Assembly (NCBI RefSeq): GCF_036607905.1
Contig: NZ_CP144555.1
Location: 4,650,001-4,714,000, forward strand
Reading direction: 5' to 3'
Length of the DNA stretch: 64,000 nucleotides
Origin: Streptomyces sp. SCSIO 75703
GTDB lineage: Bacteria; Actinomycetota; Actinomycetes; Streptomycetales; Streptomycetaceae
Each line of letters begins with the position of its first letter. Position 1 is the first letter of the stretch. This document shows positions 40,128 through 48,357 of this stretch, piece by piece. The position numbers were made by a program, and so were the translations under genes. The notes under the pieces were generated by a model. It was not told the origin of the DNA and searched no databases. It was given only the letters and a program-made list of their open reading frames with translations.

Positions 40128-41198
40128 ATGGGAGGGTCTGACGATCCGCCCGAAGGGACACCCGAGGGTGCGCCCGGAGGCGGCGATGACGAGTACCGGT
40201 CCGTCGTCTTCGACGAATCGTTCATCCGCGCTGCCCGCCTCCAGGAATACTCCGCCGAGGAACGCGTCACCGACCACGCCCCCGCCGTCCGCCGCAGACC
40301 CCGCCGCCGACGCGGACTGCCCCACCAGGCACTCATCCTCGTCATGCTGGTCGCCGTCGCCTTCGGCACCGCCATCTACATGGGCGTACGCCACCCCTAC
40401 CAAGGCCCCGCCGCCCAGCGCCTCGGCGAACCCGCCAGGCTGAGCGTCGTCCCCCTCGCCCCCCGCCACCCCGTCCCCGGCGCCGACGACCCCGAACGCC
40501 TCTACGCCCACAGCCCCGCCGCCCGCTTCCGGACCGGCGCCGACGGCATCACCCTCCCCGGCGGACGCCGCACCGCCCACTTCTCCGACGACCAGGTCCT
40601 CAGCGCCCTCGCTATCGCCAAGGACTACATCGTCCGCTCCTCCCTCGACCCCGACGTCCTCACCGGCGGCCCCGTCCGCACCGTCCGCGTCCTCCTCGAC
40701 CCCGACCAGCACGACCAGTTCGACCGCGGCTTCAGCCACCCCGCCGCCGACGGCCGCAACACCCCCACCGGCTGGCTCGTGCGCTTCGACCCCGACCACG
40801 CCCGCCTCGCCGACGACCAGACCCGCGTCCAGGGCCACCTCACCCTCACCGAGAGCGACTCCTCCACGCTCGAGGTGACCGCCGACCACACCCTCGTCTA
40901 CGCCCTGCGCCCCGCCGACGACCCGCACGGCAAGGTCTCCCTCTTCACCGTCCGCCGCGAACTGCTCTTCCGCTTCGACCGCGACGACCTGCGCCTCCAC
41001 CACACCCGCCTCGTCACCTCCTCCGTACGCGCCGGCCCCCTCTCCTGCGCCGAGAACCCCGCCAACCACCTCCGCCCCCTCCTCGCCGGCCAGACCCCCA
41101 AGGACGGCGCACCCGCCGACACCGACCCCTACACCCCCGACGGCGTCACCCACCTCTGCGGCACACTCGCGGACCGGGCCCAGCCGACGGGGGGATGA
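40128..41198 (+). CDS. Membrane-anchored protein with SVVFDE-type N-terminal motif and large outer domain
   Basis: The protein has 356 residues from ATG 40128. Residues 23-37 (YRSVVFDESFIRAAR) match the motif in the preceding gene. A basic patch ([13 protein letters not shown]) precedes one transmembrane helix (about 66-85, HQALILVMLVAVAFGTAIYM). The rest (about 90-356) is extracytoplasmic, with FSDDQVLSALAIAKDYIVRS and VRVLLDPDQHDQFDRGF; two late cysteines (LSCAENP, THLCGTL) could pair. I recognise it as a type common in Streptomyces but cannot name a function. A possible -10 (AACCCT) ends 6 nt before the ATG. Confidence 0.85.
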   Translation: MGGSDDPPEGTPEGAPGGGDDEYRSVVFDESFIRAARLQEYSAEERVTDHAPAVRRRPRRRRGLPHQALILVMLVAVAFGTAIYMGVRHPYQGPAAQRLGEPARLSVVPLAPRHPVPGADDPERLYAHSPAARFRTGADGITLPGGRRTAHFSDDQVLSALAIAKDYIVRSSLDPDVLTGGPVRTVRVLLDPDQHDQFDRGFSHPAADGRNTPTGWLVRFDPDHARLADDQTRVQGHLTLTESDSSTLEVTADHTLVYALRPADDPHGKVSLFTVRRELLFRFDRDDLRLHHTRLVTSSVRAGPLSCAENPANHLRPLLAGQTPKDGAPADTDPYTPDGVTHLCGTLADRAQPTGG

Positions 41199-41284
41199 GA
41201 TGGGCGGTGGCTGTGAGACGAGCGACGGGGGAGAGGGCGTGCGAGGCGGCTCGCGCAGGCCTAAGCGGCCGGTAGGAGGCCCCC

Positions 41285-41530
41285 AGGCGTGTCGTGCCCT
41301 CGGCGTGTCGTGGTGTCGCGGTGGGGAGCCGCGAAGAGACCCCGGGCGTGTCGTGCCCGCCCGCAGGGCGCCCAGGGAGCGCTCCCGCCCCCGGGCCCGT
41401 TGTGTCGGCCGTAGGAAGCCTTCACAGCATCCCGGGCGTGTCGCGGCAGTGGCGGGACACACCCGGAGTGCGTTGAGCGGACCGTGTCCGCTACCCGGAG
41501 CGATCGGAACGCCCCGGGCGTGTCAAACCG
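41285..41530. repeat. Dispersed GGCGTGTCG repeats in the gap before the M48 protease gene
   Basis: CCGGGCGTGTC appears at about 41342, 41431 and 41514, with close variants CAGGCGTGTCGTG and CGGCGTGTCGTG near 41285-41312. Read on the minus strand these are CGACACGCC elements like those at 31700-31880; CGACACGCCGAGGG is common to both places. The 405-bp gap contains no supportable gene. Confidence 0.65.
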
Positions 41531-41604
41531 CGTGAGCCGCCCCGGGAGGGGCGTGACCCGGCGCGAGGCCGAGACCCCGCACCGGCCGGCAGCGTCGGCC
41601 CGGA

Positions 41605-42759
41605 TCAGCCGTTCTCGCGCGGCGGCCCGTCCCCCGGCGCATCGGGGCCCTCCGGCCGGTCCCGGCCCTCCGCCTGCCCGCCCTCCGGTCCCGTCCCGTC
41701 CTTCGGCGGCCGAGGCGTGGACGACGTGAAGCCGCCGAAGCCCCGCCGCACCCGCTCCCCGAGATCTCCCGCACCGCCGGCGATGTCGTTCACGAGCTTC
41801 ATCAGCGGATCCTTGGAATTGCGCACATGGCCCGCGTAGTGCGACGCCGACTCGCGGAACGAGTCCCGCACCGAGGCGTCGCCGTCCTCGTCCCGCCGCG
41901 GATAGTGACCATCCATGACGCGCTGGTAGTCGCGCGAGGCGGCCCACTTCCGCAACTCGGCCGCGCGCACCGTGGTGAACGGATGCGACCGGGGCAGCAC
42001 GTTCATGATCTTCAGTACGGAATCGCGCAGATCGCCACCGGCCTCGTACTCGTCGGCCTGCTCCAGGAACGCGTCCACGTTCATCTCGTGCAGATGATTA
42101 CCGCCCGCGATCTTCATCAGGCCCCGCATCGACGCCTGCAGATCCTGGCCGACCAGCAGACCCGCCCGGTCGGCCGACAACTCCGACTTGCGGAACCACT
42201 CGCGCAGCCCCGTGACGATCGCCATGATCGCCAGATTGCCCAGCGGAATCCACGCCACCCGGACCGCGAGACTCGTCAGGAACAGCAACACGGTCCGGTA
42301 CACCGAGTGACCGGACAGCGCGTGCCCGACCTCGTGCCCGACGACCGCGCGCATCTCCTCCTCGTCCAGCAACTCGACGAGCCCCGTCGTCACCACGATG
42401 ATCGGCTCGTCCAGACCGATGCACATCGCGTTCGGCACCGGGTCCTGCGTCACGTACATCGGCGGGACCTTCTCCAGGTCCAGGATGTAGCAGGCGTCCC
42501 GCAACATCACGTTCAGATGCGCGAACTGCCGGTCCGAGACCCGCACCGAATCCGAAAGGAACAACAACCGGAGACTCCGCTCCGGCAACAAACCGCTCAA
42601 CGCCTTGAAAACCGTGTCGAAACCGCTCAGCTTCCGCAACGCCACCAGAGCACTGCGATCCGCCGGATGCTCGTACGCCCGCGAGGAGATCCCCGGAAAA
42701 CGCCGCCGTTGCCGGCCCGGCACCCGCTCCCGCCCGCTGTCGTCGTGGCCGTCGGACAT
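41605..42759 (-). CDS. M48-family (HtpX/Ste24-like) zinc metallopeptidase
   Basis: The protein has 384 residues from ATG 42759 (MSDGHDDSGRERV). The zinc-binding HEVGH is at residues 142-146 in VVGHEVGHALSGHSVYRT, and the third ligand is likely the Glu of FRKSELSADRAGLL, the usual ExxxD segment. Hydrophobic helices next to the active site (LLFLTSLAVRVAWIPLGNLA) fit a membrane-embedded protease. The C-terminal 90 residues include a DNDIAGGAGDLGERV-like helix and a Pro/Gly/Glu-rich tail. Such enzymes take part in membrane-protein quality control; the substrate is unknown. Confidence 0.9.
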   Translation of the reverse strand: MSDGHDDSGRERVPGRQRRRFPGISSRAYEHPADRSALVALRKLSGFDTVFKALSGLLPERSLRLLFLSDSVRVSDRQFAHLNVMLRDACYILDLEKVPPMYVTQDPVPNAMCIGLDEPIIVVTTGLVELLDEEEMRAVVGHEVGHALSGHSVYRTVLLFLTSLAVRVAWIPLGNLAIMAIVTGLREWFRKSELSADRAGLLVGQDLQASMRGLMKIAGGNHLHEMNVDAFLEQADEYEAGGDLRDSVLKIMNVLPRSHPFTTVRAAELRKWAASRDYQRVMDGHYPRRDEDGDASVRDSFRESASHYAGHVRNSKDPLMKLVNDIAGGAGDLGERVRRGFGGFTSSTPRPPKDGTGPEGGQAEGRDRPEGPDAPGDGPPRENG

Positions 42760-42903
42760 GTCTTCCCCCAGGTACTCGAGCGGGCCCGCGCATCACCACG
42801 GCCCGGTGCGTAACCCACGCGCGTGCGTGCGCGCATCCCCGAAGCAGAGCCCAGCCTAGGCGGAGATACCGTGGACGGGCAGTACAGCGAAGGAGTCCGC
42901 GCC

Positions 42904-43065
42904 ATGGAGTACAGCCCCCACACCGTCCGGCTCGCCCAGGCCGTGACCGCCGCCGAGCCCCAGGGGCCCGGAAACATGCTCCGGATCGTCCTCCTCGTGA
43001 TGATCGTGGGCTGCGCCCTGACCGCGTGGTTCCTCCTGCGGGGATACAAGCGCAAGGACGACTGA
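42904..43065 (+). CDS. Small single-helix membrane protein (53 aa)
   Basis: The start ATG 42904 follows AAGGAG by 9 nt; a GTG at 42871 in the same frame is an alternative. The sequence MEYSPHTVRLAQAVTAAEP leads into one transmembrane helix (about residues 25-43, MLRIVLLVMIVGCALTAWFL) and the basic tail RGYKRKDD. Orientation is probably N-out, C-in. Function unknown. It lies with another small membrane protein upstream of nadD. Confidence 0.75.
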   Translation: MEYSPHTVRLAQAVTAAEPQGPGNMLRIVLLVMIVGCALTAWFLLRGYKRKDD

Positions 43066-43211
43066 ACCGACCGAACGGTTCCCCCCTTCCGACCGCCGTC
43101 CGGCACGCGCGCGTGCCCAACGGCGGAGTCGGCGTGATCGTCCCCGGCGGCCCCGCATACGATGAGCCGGACGTCCATGTCCCGCCCACACGTGAATAGG
43201 TCCTGCCGAAG

Positions 43212-43367
43212 ATGAGCATCCAGAGCACTGCTGCCCAGTTGGTCACCCTCGCATCCGAGGGCGGAGGCAACCACGAAAGCCTCGAACCGATCCTCGTCGG
43301 AGGCGGCGCCCTGGCCGTCCTGCTGCTCCTGCTGTGGATCACCACACGCTTCAACCGCGACCGCTAG
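43212..43367 (+). CDS. Small single-helix membrane protein (51 aa) upstream of nadD
   Basis: The start is ATG 43212 (MSIQSTAAQLVTLASEGGGN). The C-terminal half is one hydrophobic helix (about residues 29-44, ILVGGGALAVLLLLLWIT) ending TTRFNRDR. Small proteins of this pattern recur before nadD in Streptomyces, but no role is known. Codon use is fully native, which supports a real gene despite the length. Confidence 0.72.
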   Translation: MSIQSTAAQLVTLASEGGGNHESLEPILVGGGALAVLLLLLWITTRFNRDR

Positions 43368-43449
43368 AACCCGGGAGGATCGTGGGGGTTCCTCCCGCTC
43401 CGCGAAGCCGCGGACCCGGAGGGGAGCCAGGGCTCCGCGACCGGGCCGG

Positions 43450-43455
43450 TAGGGT
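43450..43455 (+). promoter_or_regulatory. -10 box before nadD
   Basis: TAGGGT ends 8 nt before ATG 43464. No ribosome-binding site lies between, consistent with another leaderless transcript. Confidence 0.45.
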
Positions 43456-43463
43456 CTGCACGC

Positions 43464-44153
43464 ATGGGAGAGCAGGACATGCCTACCGGCCCGGCGCACG
43501 ACACCGGAGGCGGCACACCGCACCGCCCGGTGCCCGCCGGTCCCGGCAACGGCCCCTCACGGACGGGCAAACGCCGACTCGGCGTCATGGGCGGCACATT
43601 CGACCCGATCCACCACGGACACCTCGTGGCGGCCAGCGAAGTCGCCTCACAGTTCCACCTCGACGAAGTCGTCTTCGTCCCCACCGGGCAGCCCTGGCAG
43701 AAGAGCCACCGCACCGTCTCCGCGGCCGAGGACCGGTACCTGATGACCGTCGTCGCCACCGTCGAGAACCCGCAGTTCTCCGTCAGCCGCATCGACATCG
43801 ACCGCGGCGGACCCACGTACACCGTGGACACCCTGCGCGACCTGAGTGCCCTCAACCCGGACACGGACCTGTTCTTCATCACCGGCGCCGACGCCCTCGC
43901 CCAGATCCTCACCTGGCGCGACAGTGAGGAACTCTTCTCCCTCGCCCACTTCATCGGCGTCACCCGGCCCGGCCACCACCTGACAGACGACGGACTCCCG
44001 GAAGGCGGCGTCTCGCTCGTCGAGGTTCCCGCGCTAGCCATCTCCTCGACGGACTGCCGGGCCAGAGTCGCCCAGGGCGAACCCGTCTGGTACCTGGTGC
44101 CGGACGGCGTCGTGCGCTACATCGACAAACGTCAGCTGTACCGCGGCCAGTGA
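43464..44153 (+). CDS. nadD: Nicotinate-nucleotide adenylyltransferase
   Basis: The protein has 229 residues from ATG 43464; an ATG at 43479 is possible. The first ~35 residues are a variable extension. The nucleotidyltransferase core begins with [20 protein letters not shown], carrying the GxFxPxHxGH motif. [12 protein letters not shown] and the C-terminal ISSTDC segment, equivalent to the ISSTxIR motif, are also present. It adenylates nicotinate mononucleotide in NAD synthesis. The order nadD, LCP-like gene, rsfS and phosphatase is typical of actinobacteria. Confidence 0.95.
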   Translation: MGEQDMPTGPAHDTGGGTPHRPVPAGPGNGPSRTGKRRLGVMGGTFDPIHHGHLVAASEVASQFHLDEVVFVPTGQPWQKSHRTVSAAEDRYLMTVVATVENPQFSVSRIDIDRGGPTYTVDTLRDLSALNPDTDLFFITGADALAQILTWRDSEELFSLAHFIGVTRPGHHLTDDGLPEGGVSLVEVPALAISSTDCRARVAQGEPVWYLVPDGVVRYIDKRQLYRGQ

Positions 44154-44170
44154 GCCGAGAGGGGCACCCG

Positions 44171-45994
44171 GTGAACGACCGATACGACGCGGGGTACGGG
44201 CCCGAACCGTACGAGCTGGTCGGCTACGACGACTACGGCCGGCCGGTCTACCGCCAGGCCCAGCCCCCGGCCGACCCCGCCCGGCAGCAGACGTACGACC
44301 CATACGCACCGCACGACGGACACCCCCAGGGCTACGCCTACGACCCCTACGGCACGGGCGCCCACGGGCAGCAGCCCGCCCAGACCTACGACGCCTACGG
44401 CAACCCGACCGGCTACGCCCCCGGCTACGGCACGTACGACACCCCCGACACCCCGACGTACGACACCCCCGAGACCCCAGGCGGCCGGCAGACGTACGAC
44501 ACGCAGCACCCCGCCCCACCGGGCGGACCGCACCCGTACGACACACACAGCCCCGCCACGCCCGACGGCGGCCGGCACACCTACGACACCCACGCCCAGC
44601 CCGCGGGCGGCGGCCCCGCCCGCTCCCGCGTCGCCGAACAGACAGCCCACATCCCCCAGCAGGCCGGCCCGCCCGAGGAAACCGCGCCACCCGCCGACGA
44701 CACCGACGGCGAGACCGCCCCCGACTACCGCACCGAACAGTTCGCCTTCGTCGAAGAGCCCACCGACGACTCCGAAGACGTCATCGACTGGCTCACCTTC
44801 ACCGAGAACCGCACCGAACGCCGCGAAGAGGCCCGCCGCCGCGCCCGCAGCCGCCTCATCGCGCTGACCGTCGTCCTGGCACTCATCGCCGCCGGCGGCG
44901 TCGGCTACCTCTGGTACGCCGGAAAACTCCCCGGCATGTCCTCCTCCGACGACGCGAACGGCGCCACCACCGCGGCCGGCGCCCAAAAACGCGAGGTCAT
45001 CGCCGTCCACCTGCACGACACCAAGAAGGGCACGACCTCCACCGTCCTCCTCGTCGACAACACCACCACCAAACGCGGCACCGCCGTCCTGCTCCCCAAC
45101 GCGCTCGCCCTCAGCGCCGACGACGGCAGCACCACCACGCTCGCCAAATCCGTCGACGACGCCGGCCCCGACACCACCCGCTCCGCCCTCGACTCCGTCC
45201 TCGGCACCGACATCGAGGGCACCTGGCGCCTGGACACCCCCTACCTCCAGATCCTCGTCGACCTCGTCGGCAACATCGAGGTCGACACCGACACGGACGT
45301 GCCCGACCCCGACACCGAGGACAAGGACGCGACTCCCCTCGTCCGCAAGGGCGAGGACCAGACCCTCAGCGGCAAGATGGCCGTCGCCTACGCCACCCAC
45401 ACCGCCCCCGGCGAGACGGCCGACACCCAGCTCCAGCGCTTCGGACAGGTCGTGCAGGCAACCCTGCGCAAACTCTCCTCCGACCCCAAGGCCGCCACGA
45501 CCACCGTGGAGACCCTCGGCATGATCCTCGACCCGCCCCTCACCGAGGGCGACCTCGGCACCTTCCTCGCCGGACTCGCCGACCGCGCCAAGGGCGGCGA
45601 CTTCTCGACCGTCCTCCTGCCCGTCCAGACCGGTGGAAGGCTCGGCGCCGAGGACGCCGACGGCATCGTCAAGGACATCCTCGGCGGCACCGCCAAGAGC
45701 CCCGACAAGGACGCCGCCGTCAGCGTCTCCGTCCGCGACGCCACCGGCGAGGACCGCGCATCCAAGGCCCGCGTCACCCTCCTCAACGGCGGCTTCACCT
45801 ACCTCGACGGAGGCACCGCCACCGGCACCGCCTCCACCTCCGAGGTCGTCTACGCCGACGCCGCCGACAAGGAGAACGCCGTCCAGGTCGCCAAGACCCT
45901 CGGCCTGCCCGACAGCGCCGTCACCCAGGGCAAGGTCGCCTCCAACGCCGGAGTCTCCGTCCTCCTCGGCCGCGACTACACCCCTCAGTCCTGA
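44171..45994 (+). CDS. LCP/LytR-type membrane protein with LytR C-terminal domain
   Basis: The protein has 607 residues from GTG 44171 (GAGAGGGGC upstream), 17 nt after nadD. Residues 1-~215 are cytoplasmic and low-complexity, rich in TYDT and PYGT-type Tyr/Pro/Asp repeats. A transmembrane helix lies at about 228-250 (LIALTVVLALIAAGGVGYLW). The outer part contains an LCP-like domain (VIAVHLHDTKKGTTSTVLLV) in which the usual arginines are not obvious. A C-terminal LytR_C domain follows (ARVTLLNGGFTYL to VSVLLGRDYTPQS). LCP proteins attach polymers to peptidoglycan; catalytic competence here is uncertain. Confidence 0.85.
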   Translation: MNDRYDAGYGPEPYELVGYDDYGRPVYRQAQPPADPARQQTYDPYAPHDGHPQGYAYDPYGTGAHGQQPAQTYDAYGNPTGYAPGYGTYDTPDTPTYDTPETPGGRQTYDTQHPAPPGGPHPYDTHSPATPDGGRHTYDTHAQPAGGGPARSRVAEQTAHIPQQAGPPEETAPPADDTDGETAPDYRTEQFAFVEEPTDDSEDVIDWLTFTENRTERREEARRRARSRLIALTVVLALIAAGGVGYLWYAGKLPGMSSSDDANGATTAAGAQKREVIAVHLHDTKKGTTSTVLLVDNTTTKRGTAVLLPNALALSADDGSTTTLAKSVDDAGPDTTRSALDSVLGTDIEGTWRLDTPYLQILVDLVGNIEVDTDTDVPDPDTEDKDATPLVRKGEDQTLSGKMAVAYATHTAPGETADTQLQRFGQVVQATLRKLSSDPKAATTTVETLGMILDPPLTEGDLGTFLAGLADRAKGGDFSTVLLPVQTGGRLGAEDADGIVKDILGGTAKSPDKDAAVSVSVRDATGEDRASKARVTLLNGGFTYLDGGTATGTASTSEVVYADAADKENAVQVAKTLGLPDSAVTQGKVASNAGVSVLLGRDYTPQS

Positions 45995-45998
45995 CAGG

Positions 45999-46030
45999 AA
46001 AGGGCCCCCGGGCGGCACCGGGGGACCCTT
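45999..46030 (+). terminator. Hairpin after the LCP-like gene
   Basis: AAGGGCCCCCGG and CCGGGGGACCCTT pair with one bulge around a GCGGCA-type loop. It begins 5-6 nt after the stop codon; rsfS starts 68 nt further on. Confidence 0.7.
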
Positions 46031-46098
46031 CCGCGCGAGCCGCCACCGGCGACCGTGAGACCCTTGAAGTCAACCCACCACCGACCGAAAGCCACGCA

Positions 46099-46548
46099 GT
46101 GACCGCGACCGACCGCTCCATCGAACTCATCACCACGGCCGCCCAGGCGGCCGCCGACAAGCTCGCGCACGACATCGTCGCCTACGACGTCAGCGACGTG
46201 CTGTCGATCACGGACGCCTTCCTGCTGGCCTCCGCGCCCAACGACCGCCAGGTCAAGTCCATCGTCGACGAGATCGAGGAACGCCTCGCCCGCGAACTCG
46301 GCGCCAAGCCCGTCCGCCGCGAAGGCGACCGCGAGGCCCGCTGGGTCCTCCTCGACTACGTCGACATCGTCGTCCACGTCCAGCACAGCGAGGAGCGCGT
46401 CTTCTACGCCCTGGAGCGGCTGTGGAAGGACTGCCCCGAGCTGGACCTCCCCGCCGACGCCGTGGCCACCCGCGGCAAGGCCGAGGAGCACGCCCGGCAG
46501 CAGACCGCCGCCGACGAGGCCGCCGGCACCGCCGGGGAACCGCGATGA
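46099..46548 (+). CDS. rsfS: Ribosomal silencing factor RsfS
   Basis: The protein has 149 residues from GTG 46099 (VTATDRSIELITTAAQAAAD). The family core is clear: DIVAYDVSDVLSITDAFLLA, NDRQVKSIVDEIEERL, and the signature WVLLDYVDIVVHVQHSEER with FYALERLW. RsfS binds L14 on the large subunit and blocks subunit joining when nutrients are low. The C-terminal 25 residues are a variable Ala/Glu tail. Its stop overlaps the next gene's ATG (ATGA), so the two are translationally coupled. Confidence 0.95.
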   Translation: MTATDRSIELITTAAQAAADKLAHDIVAYDVSDVLSITDAFLLASAPNDRQVKSIVDEIEERLARELGAKPVRREGDREARWVLLDYVDIVVHVQHSEERVFYALERLWKDCPELDLPADAVATRGKAEEHARQQTAADEAAGTAGEPR

Positions 46549-47216
46549 GCACCACCGGCGAGGTGACCGCCGGGCGCGCCGAACGCGGCCGGCGCGTCAT
46601 CCTCTGGCGGCACGGCCAGACCGCCTGGAACGTGGAACGCCGCTTCCAGGGCACCACCGACGTGCCCCTCACCGCCACCGGCGCCGCCCAGGCCCGCCGC
46701 GCCGCCAAGCTGCTCGCCGGACTGCGGCCCGACGCGATCATCTCCTCCGACCTCACCCGCGCCGCCCACACCGCCGCCGAGCTGTCCACTCTCACCGGAC
46801 TGCAGGTGACGGCGGAGGAGGGCCTGCGGGAGACCTACGCGGGCATCTGGCAGGGACTGACCCACGACGAGATCATCGCCCGCCACGGCGAGGAGTACGC
46901 GGCCTGGAAACGCGGCGAACCCGTCCGCCGCGGCGGCGGCGAACTGGAGACCGAGGTCGCCGACCGCGCCGCCCCCGTCGTACTCCGCCACGCCGAGAAA
47001 CTCCCCGAGGACGGCACCCTGGTCGTCGTCAGCCACGGCGGCACGATCCGCACCACCATCGGCCGCCTCCTCGGCCTCGCACCGCCCACCTGGGAGAGCC
47101 TCGGCGGGCTCACCAACTGCTGCTGGTCCGTGCTGGGCGAGGGCGCGCGCGGCTGGCGCCTGCTCGAGCACAACGCCGGCACCCTGCCGGAACCGGTCCT
47201 CGGCGACGACGTCTGA
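46545..47216 (+). CDS. Histidine phosphatase (phosphoglycerate-mutase-like) family protein
   Basis: The protein has 223 residues from ATG 46545. The phosphohistidine motif is LWRHGQTAWNVERRFQGTTD (RHG at about residues 19-21), and the second catalytic histidine is in VVVSHGGTIRTTIGRLLG. The spacing and the absence of long mutase loops suggest a phosphatase rather than a glycolytic mutase, but the substrate is not known. Genes of this type follow rsfS in many actinobacteria. A gap with a candidate tRNA promoter follows. Confidence 0.92.
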   Translation: MSTTGEVTAGRAERGRRVILWRHGQTAWNVERRFQGTTDVPLTATGAAQARRAAKLLAGLRPDAIISSDLTRAAHTAAELSTLTGLQVTAEEGLRETYAGIWQGLTHDEIIARHGEEYAAWKRGEPVRRGGGELETEVADRAAPVVLRHAEKLPEDGTLVVVSHGGTIRTTIGRLLGLAPPTWESLGGLTNCCWSVLGEGARGWRLLEHNAGTLPEPVLGDDV

Positions 47217-47245
47217 ACGGCCCGAGACCAGCCCCGGACCCGGAT

Positions 47246-47275
47246 TTCACTTTCCGGCAGGGCGCAGGCTAAAGT
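47246..47275 (+). promoter_or_regulatory. Candidate promoter of the first tRNA-Ala
   Basis: TTCACT (47246-47251) and TAAAGT (47270-47275), 18 nt apart, lie about 65 nt before the tRNA. The -10 match is good and the -35 weak. Confidence 0.4.
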
Positions 47276-47339
47276 TCTTCTTGTTCGCCCCGCCGAGCGG
47301 GACCGGACGGAGACCATACGACCCGGTCGTGTGGCACCA

Positions 47340-47412
47340 GGGGCTATAGCTCAGTTGGTAGAGCGCCTGCATGGCATGCAGGAGGTCAGGAGTTCAATTC
47401 TCCTTAGCTCCA
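47340..47412 (+). tRNA. tRNA-Ala (anticodon GGC), copy 1
   Basis: The 73-nt gene begins GGGGCTA and ends TAGCTCC-A, with no encoded CCA. The anticodon arm is CCTGC-ATGGCAT-GCAGG, giving GGC; the T arm is GGAGTTCAATTCTCC. The acceptor stem has a G-T pair at the third position, close to the G3-U70 determinant recognised by alanyl-tRNA synthetase. It is identical to the copy at 48220. Confidence 0.97.
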
Positions 47413-47426
47413 CAGCACACGGACGA

Positions 47427-47455
47427 ATCCCGTCCCCTCCAGGGGGCGGGATTTT
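47427..47455 (+). terminator. Terminator after the first tRNA-Ala
   Basis: ATCCCGTCCCC and GGGGGCGGGAT form a stem with a short TCCA loop, followed by TTTTT, one of the few classical U-tract terminators in the window. Confidence 0.85.
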
Positions 47456-47611
47456 TCGTCGCCTCGGCTTGAGCAGGGGAGCCCCGGCAGTCGTATACCC
47501 CTGTGAGGCTCCGTGTCCGGACTGGTACCGAGGCGTCGCTGACCGTGTCGGTCCGGTCGTGGCAGAATCAAACGGCCGGAAGGGGGCGCGGCCCGACGGG
47601 AGGGAGAGACG

Positions 47612-47785
47612 ATGCCTGGGAGCATCCTCGAGGAGGCCGGTGGCCTCTTCGGCGGAGCGGTGACACCGAAAACGGCCACCCGTCTCAGCTGCCCTTCCTG
47701 CGGTTCCGCCCACGTCGCCCAGGTCCTCGGCGACAACGGCGGCATCTCGTACGTGTGCACCGCCTGCGGCCATAGCTGGAGCTGA
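47612..47785 (+). CDS. Small zinc-ribbon protein (57 aa)
   Basis: The start ATG 47612 follows GGGAGGGAGAGAC. The sequence MPGSILEEAGGLFGGAVTPK leads to a zinc ribbon with two CxxC pairs, LSCPSCGSAHV and YVCTACGHSWS, ending the protein. The fold resembles small RNA-polymerase or translation-associated ribbons, but no partner is known. The stop is 3 nt before the ATG of the next small gene, so the two are surely cotranslated. Two identical tRNA-Ala genes enclose the pair. Confidence 0.8.
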   Translation: MPGSILEEAGGLFGGAVTPKTATRLSCPSCGSAHVAQVLGDNGGISYVCTACGHSWS

Positions 47786-47788
47786 ACA

Positions 47789-48022
47789 ATGGGTGCACAC
47801 AGGCGAAAGTGCGACTGGTGTGGCAGCGGCACCCCCATCGTGCGCGACATGGAGCCGCTCAACCCCGAGTACCAGTACTGGTGCGAGGAATGCGCGCGGG
47901 CGCTGATCATAAAAGGCGACCCCATCGAGACCTACCGGGAGCTGGAGGGGGAACCGATCTACGGCCGGCTCCTGGAGGAGCACTGCACCCTCAAACGGTT
48001 CTACTCCTTCGTCACCGCCTGA
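47789..48022 (+). CDS. Small CxxC-pair protein (77 aa), unknown function
   Basis: The start is ATG 47789, directly after the zinc-ribbon gene. MGAHRRKCDWCGSGTPIVRD carries the first CxxC and YQYWCEECARALI the second, indicating one zinc site. The C-terminal half (PIETYRELEGEPIYGRLLEE to LKRFYSFVTA) is helical and charged. The gene appears to be a typical Streptomyces small protein; I cannot assign a function. It could act with the preceding ribbon protein in nucleic-acid or protein binding. Confidence 0.78.
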   Translation: MGAHRRKCDWCGSGTPIVRDMEPLNPEYQYWCEECARALIIKGDPIETYRELEGEPIYGRLLEEHCTLKRFYSFVTA

Positions 48023-48128
48023 GACACGACCCGGCCCGCCGGGGCACGCACCGGGGGCGCGGTCCGGGCCGCCTGCTCGGCGTGTCGGCCCGTAGACGAC
48101 GTCACACCGGGCGCACGAGGGAATCGAT

Positions 48129-48157
48129 TTGGTGTTGGACCCGGTCGACCGTGTAAT
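48129..48157 (+). promoter_or_regulatory. Candidate promoter of the second tRNA-Ala
   Basis: TTGGTG (48129-48134) and TGTAAT (48152-48157), 17 nt apart, precede the tRNA by about 60 nt. The spacing and position fit a housekeeping promoter. Confidence 0.45.
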
Positions 48158-48219
48158 GTTGGCGTCGCCGCCGGGGAAACCAGGCGGTGAGGAAGCGCGG
48201 AGCACCGCGTGACCGGCCT

Positions 48220-48292
48220 GGGGCTATAGCTCAGTTGGTAGAGCGCCTGCATGGCATGCAGGAGGTCAGGAGTTCAATTCTCCTTAGCTCCA
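48220..48292 (+). tRNA. tRNA-Ala (anticodon GGC), copy 2
   Basis: This gene is base-for-base identical to the copy at 47340 over all 73 nt plus the next two bases, with anticodon GGC and no encoded CCA. A separate promoter-like sequence precedes it and a strong hairpin follows. Confidence 0.97.
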
Positions 48293-48297
48293 CAAGG

Positions 48298-48332
48298 AAA
48301 TCCCCCCGGATCATCGGATCCGGGGGGATTCT
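48298..48332. terminator. Terminator after the second tRNA-Ala
   Basis: AAATCCCCCCGGATC and GGATCCGGGGGGATT form a stem of about 13 bp with a short loop. The minus-strand flavoprotein gene ends 26 nt further on, so it may also stop that transcript. Confidence 0.8.
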
Positions 48333-48357
48333 TCGTCAGACGGGGCGAGCGGGCCGC

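Noticed and set aside
47340-48292. A genomic island bounded by the two tRNA-Ala copies
   Set aside because: The enclosed genes have native composition, no integrase is present, and both tRNAs have their own promoter-like sequence and terminator.
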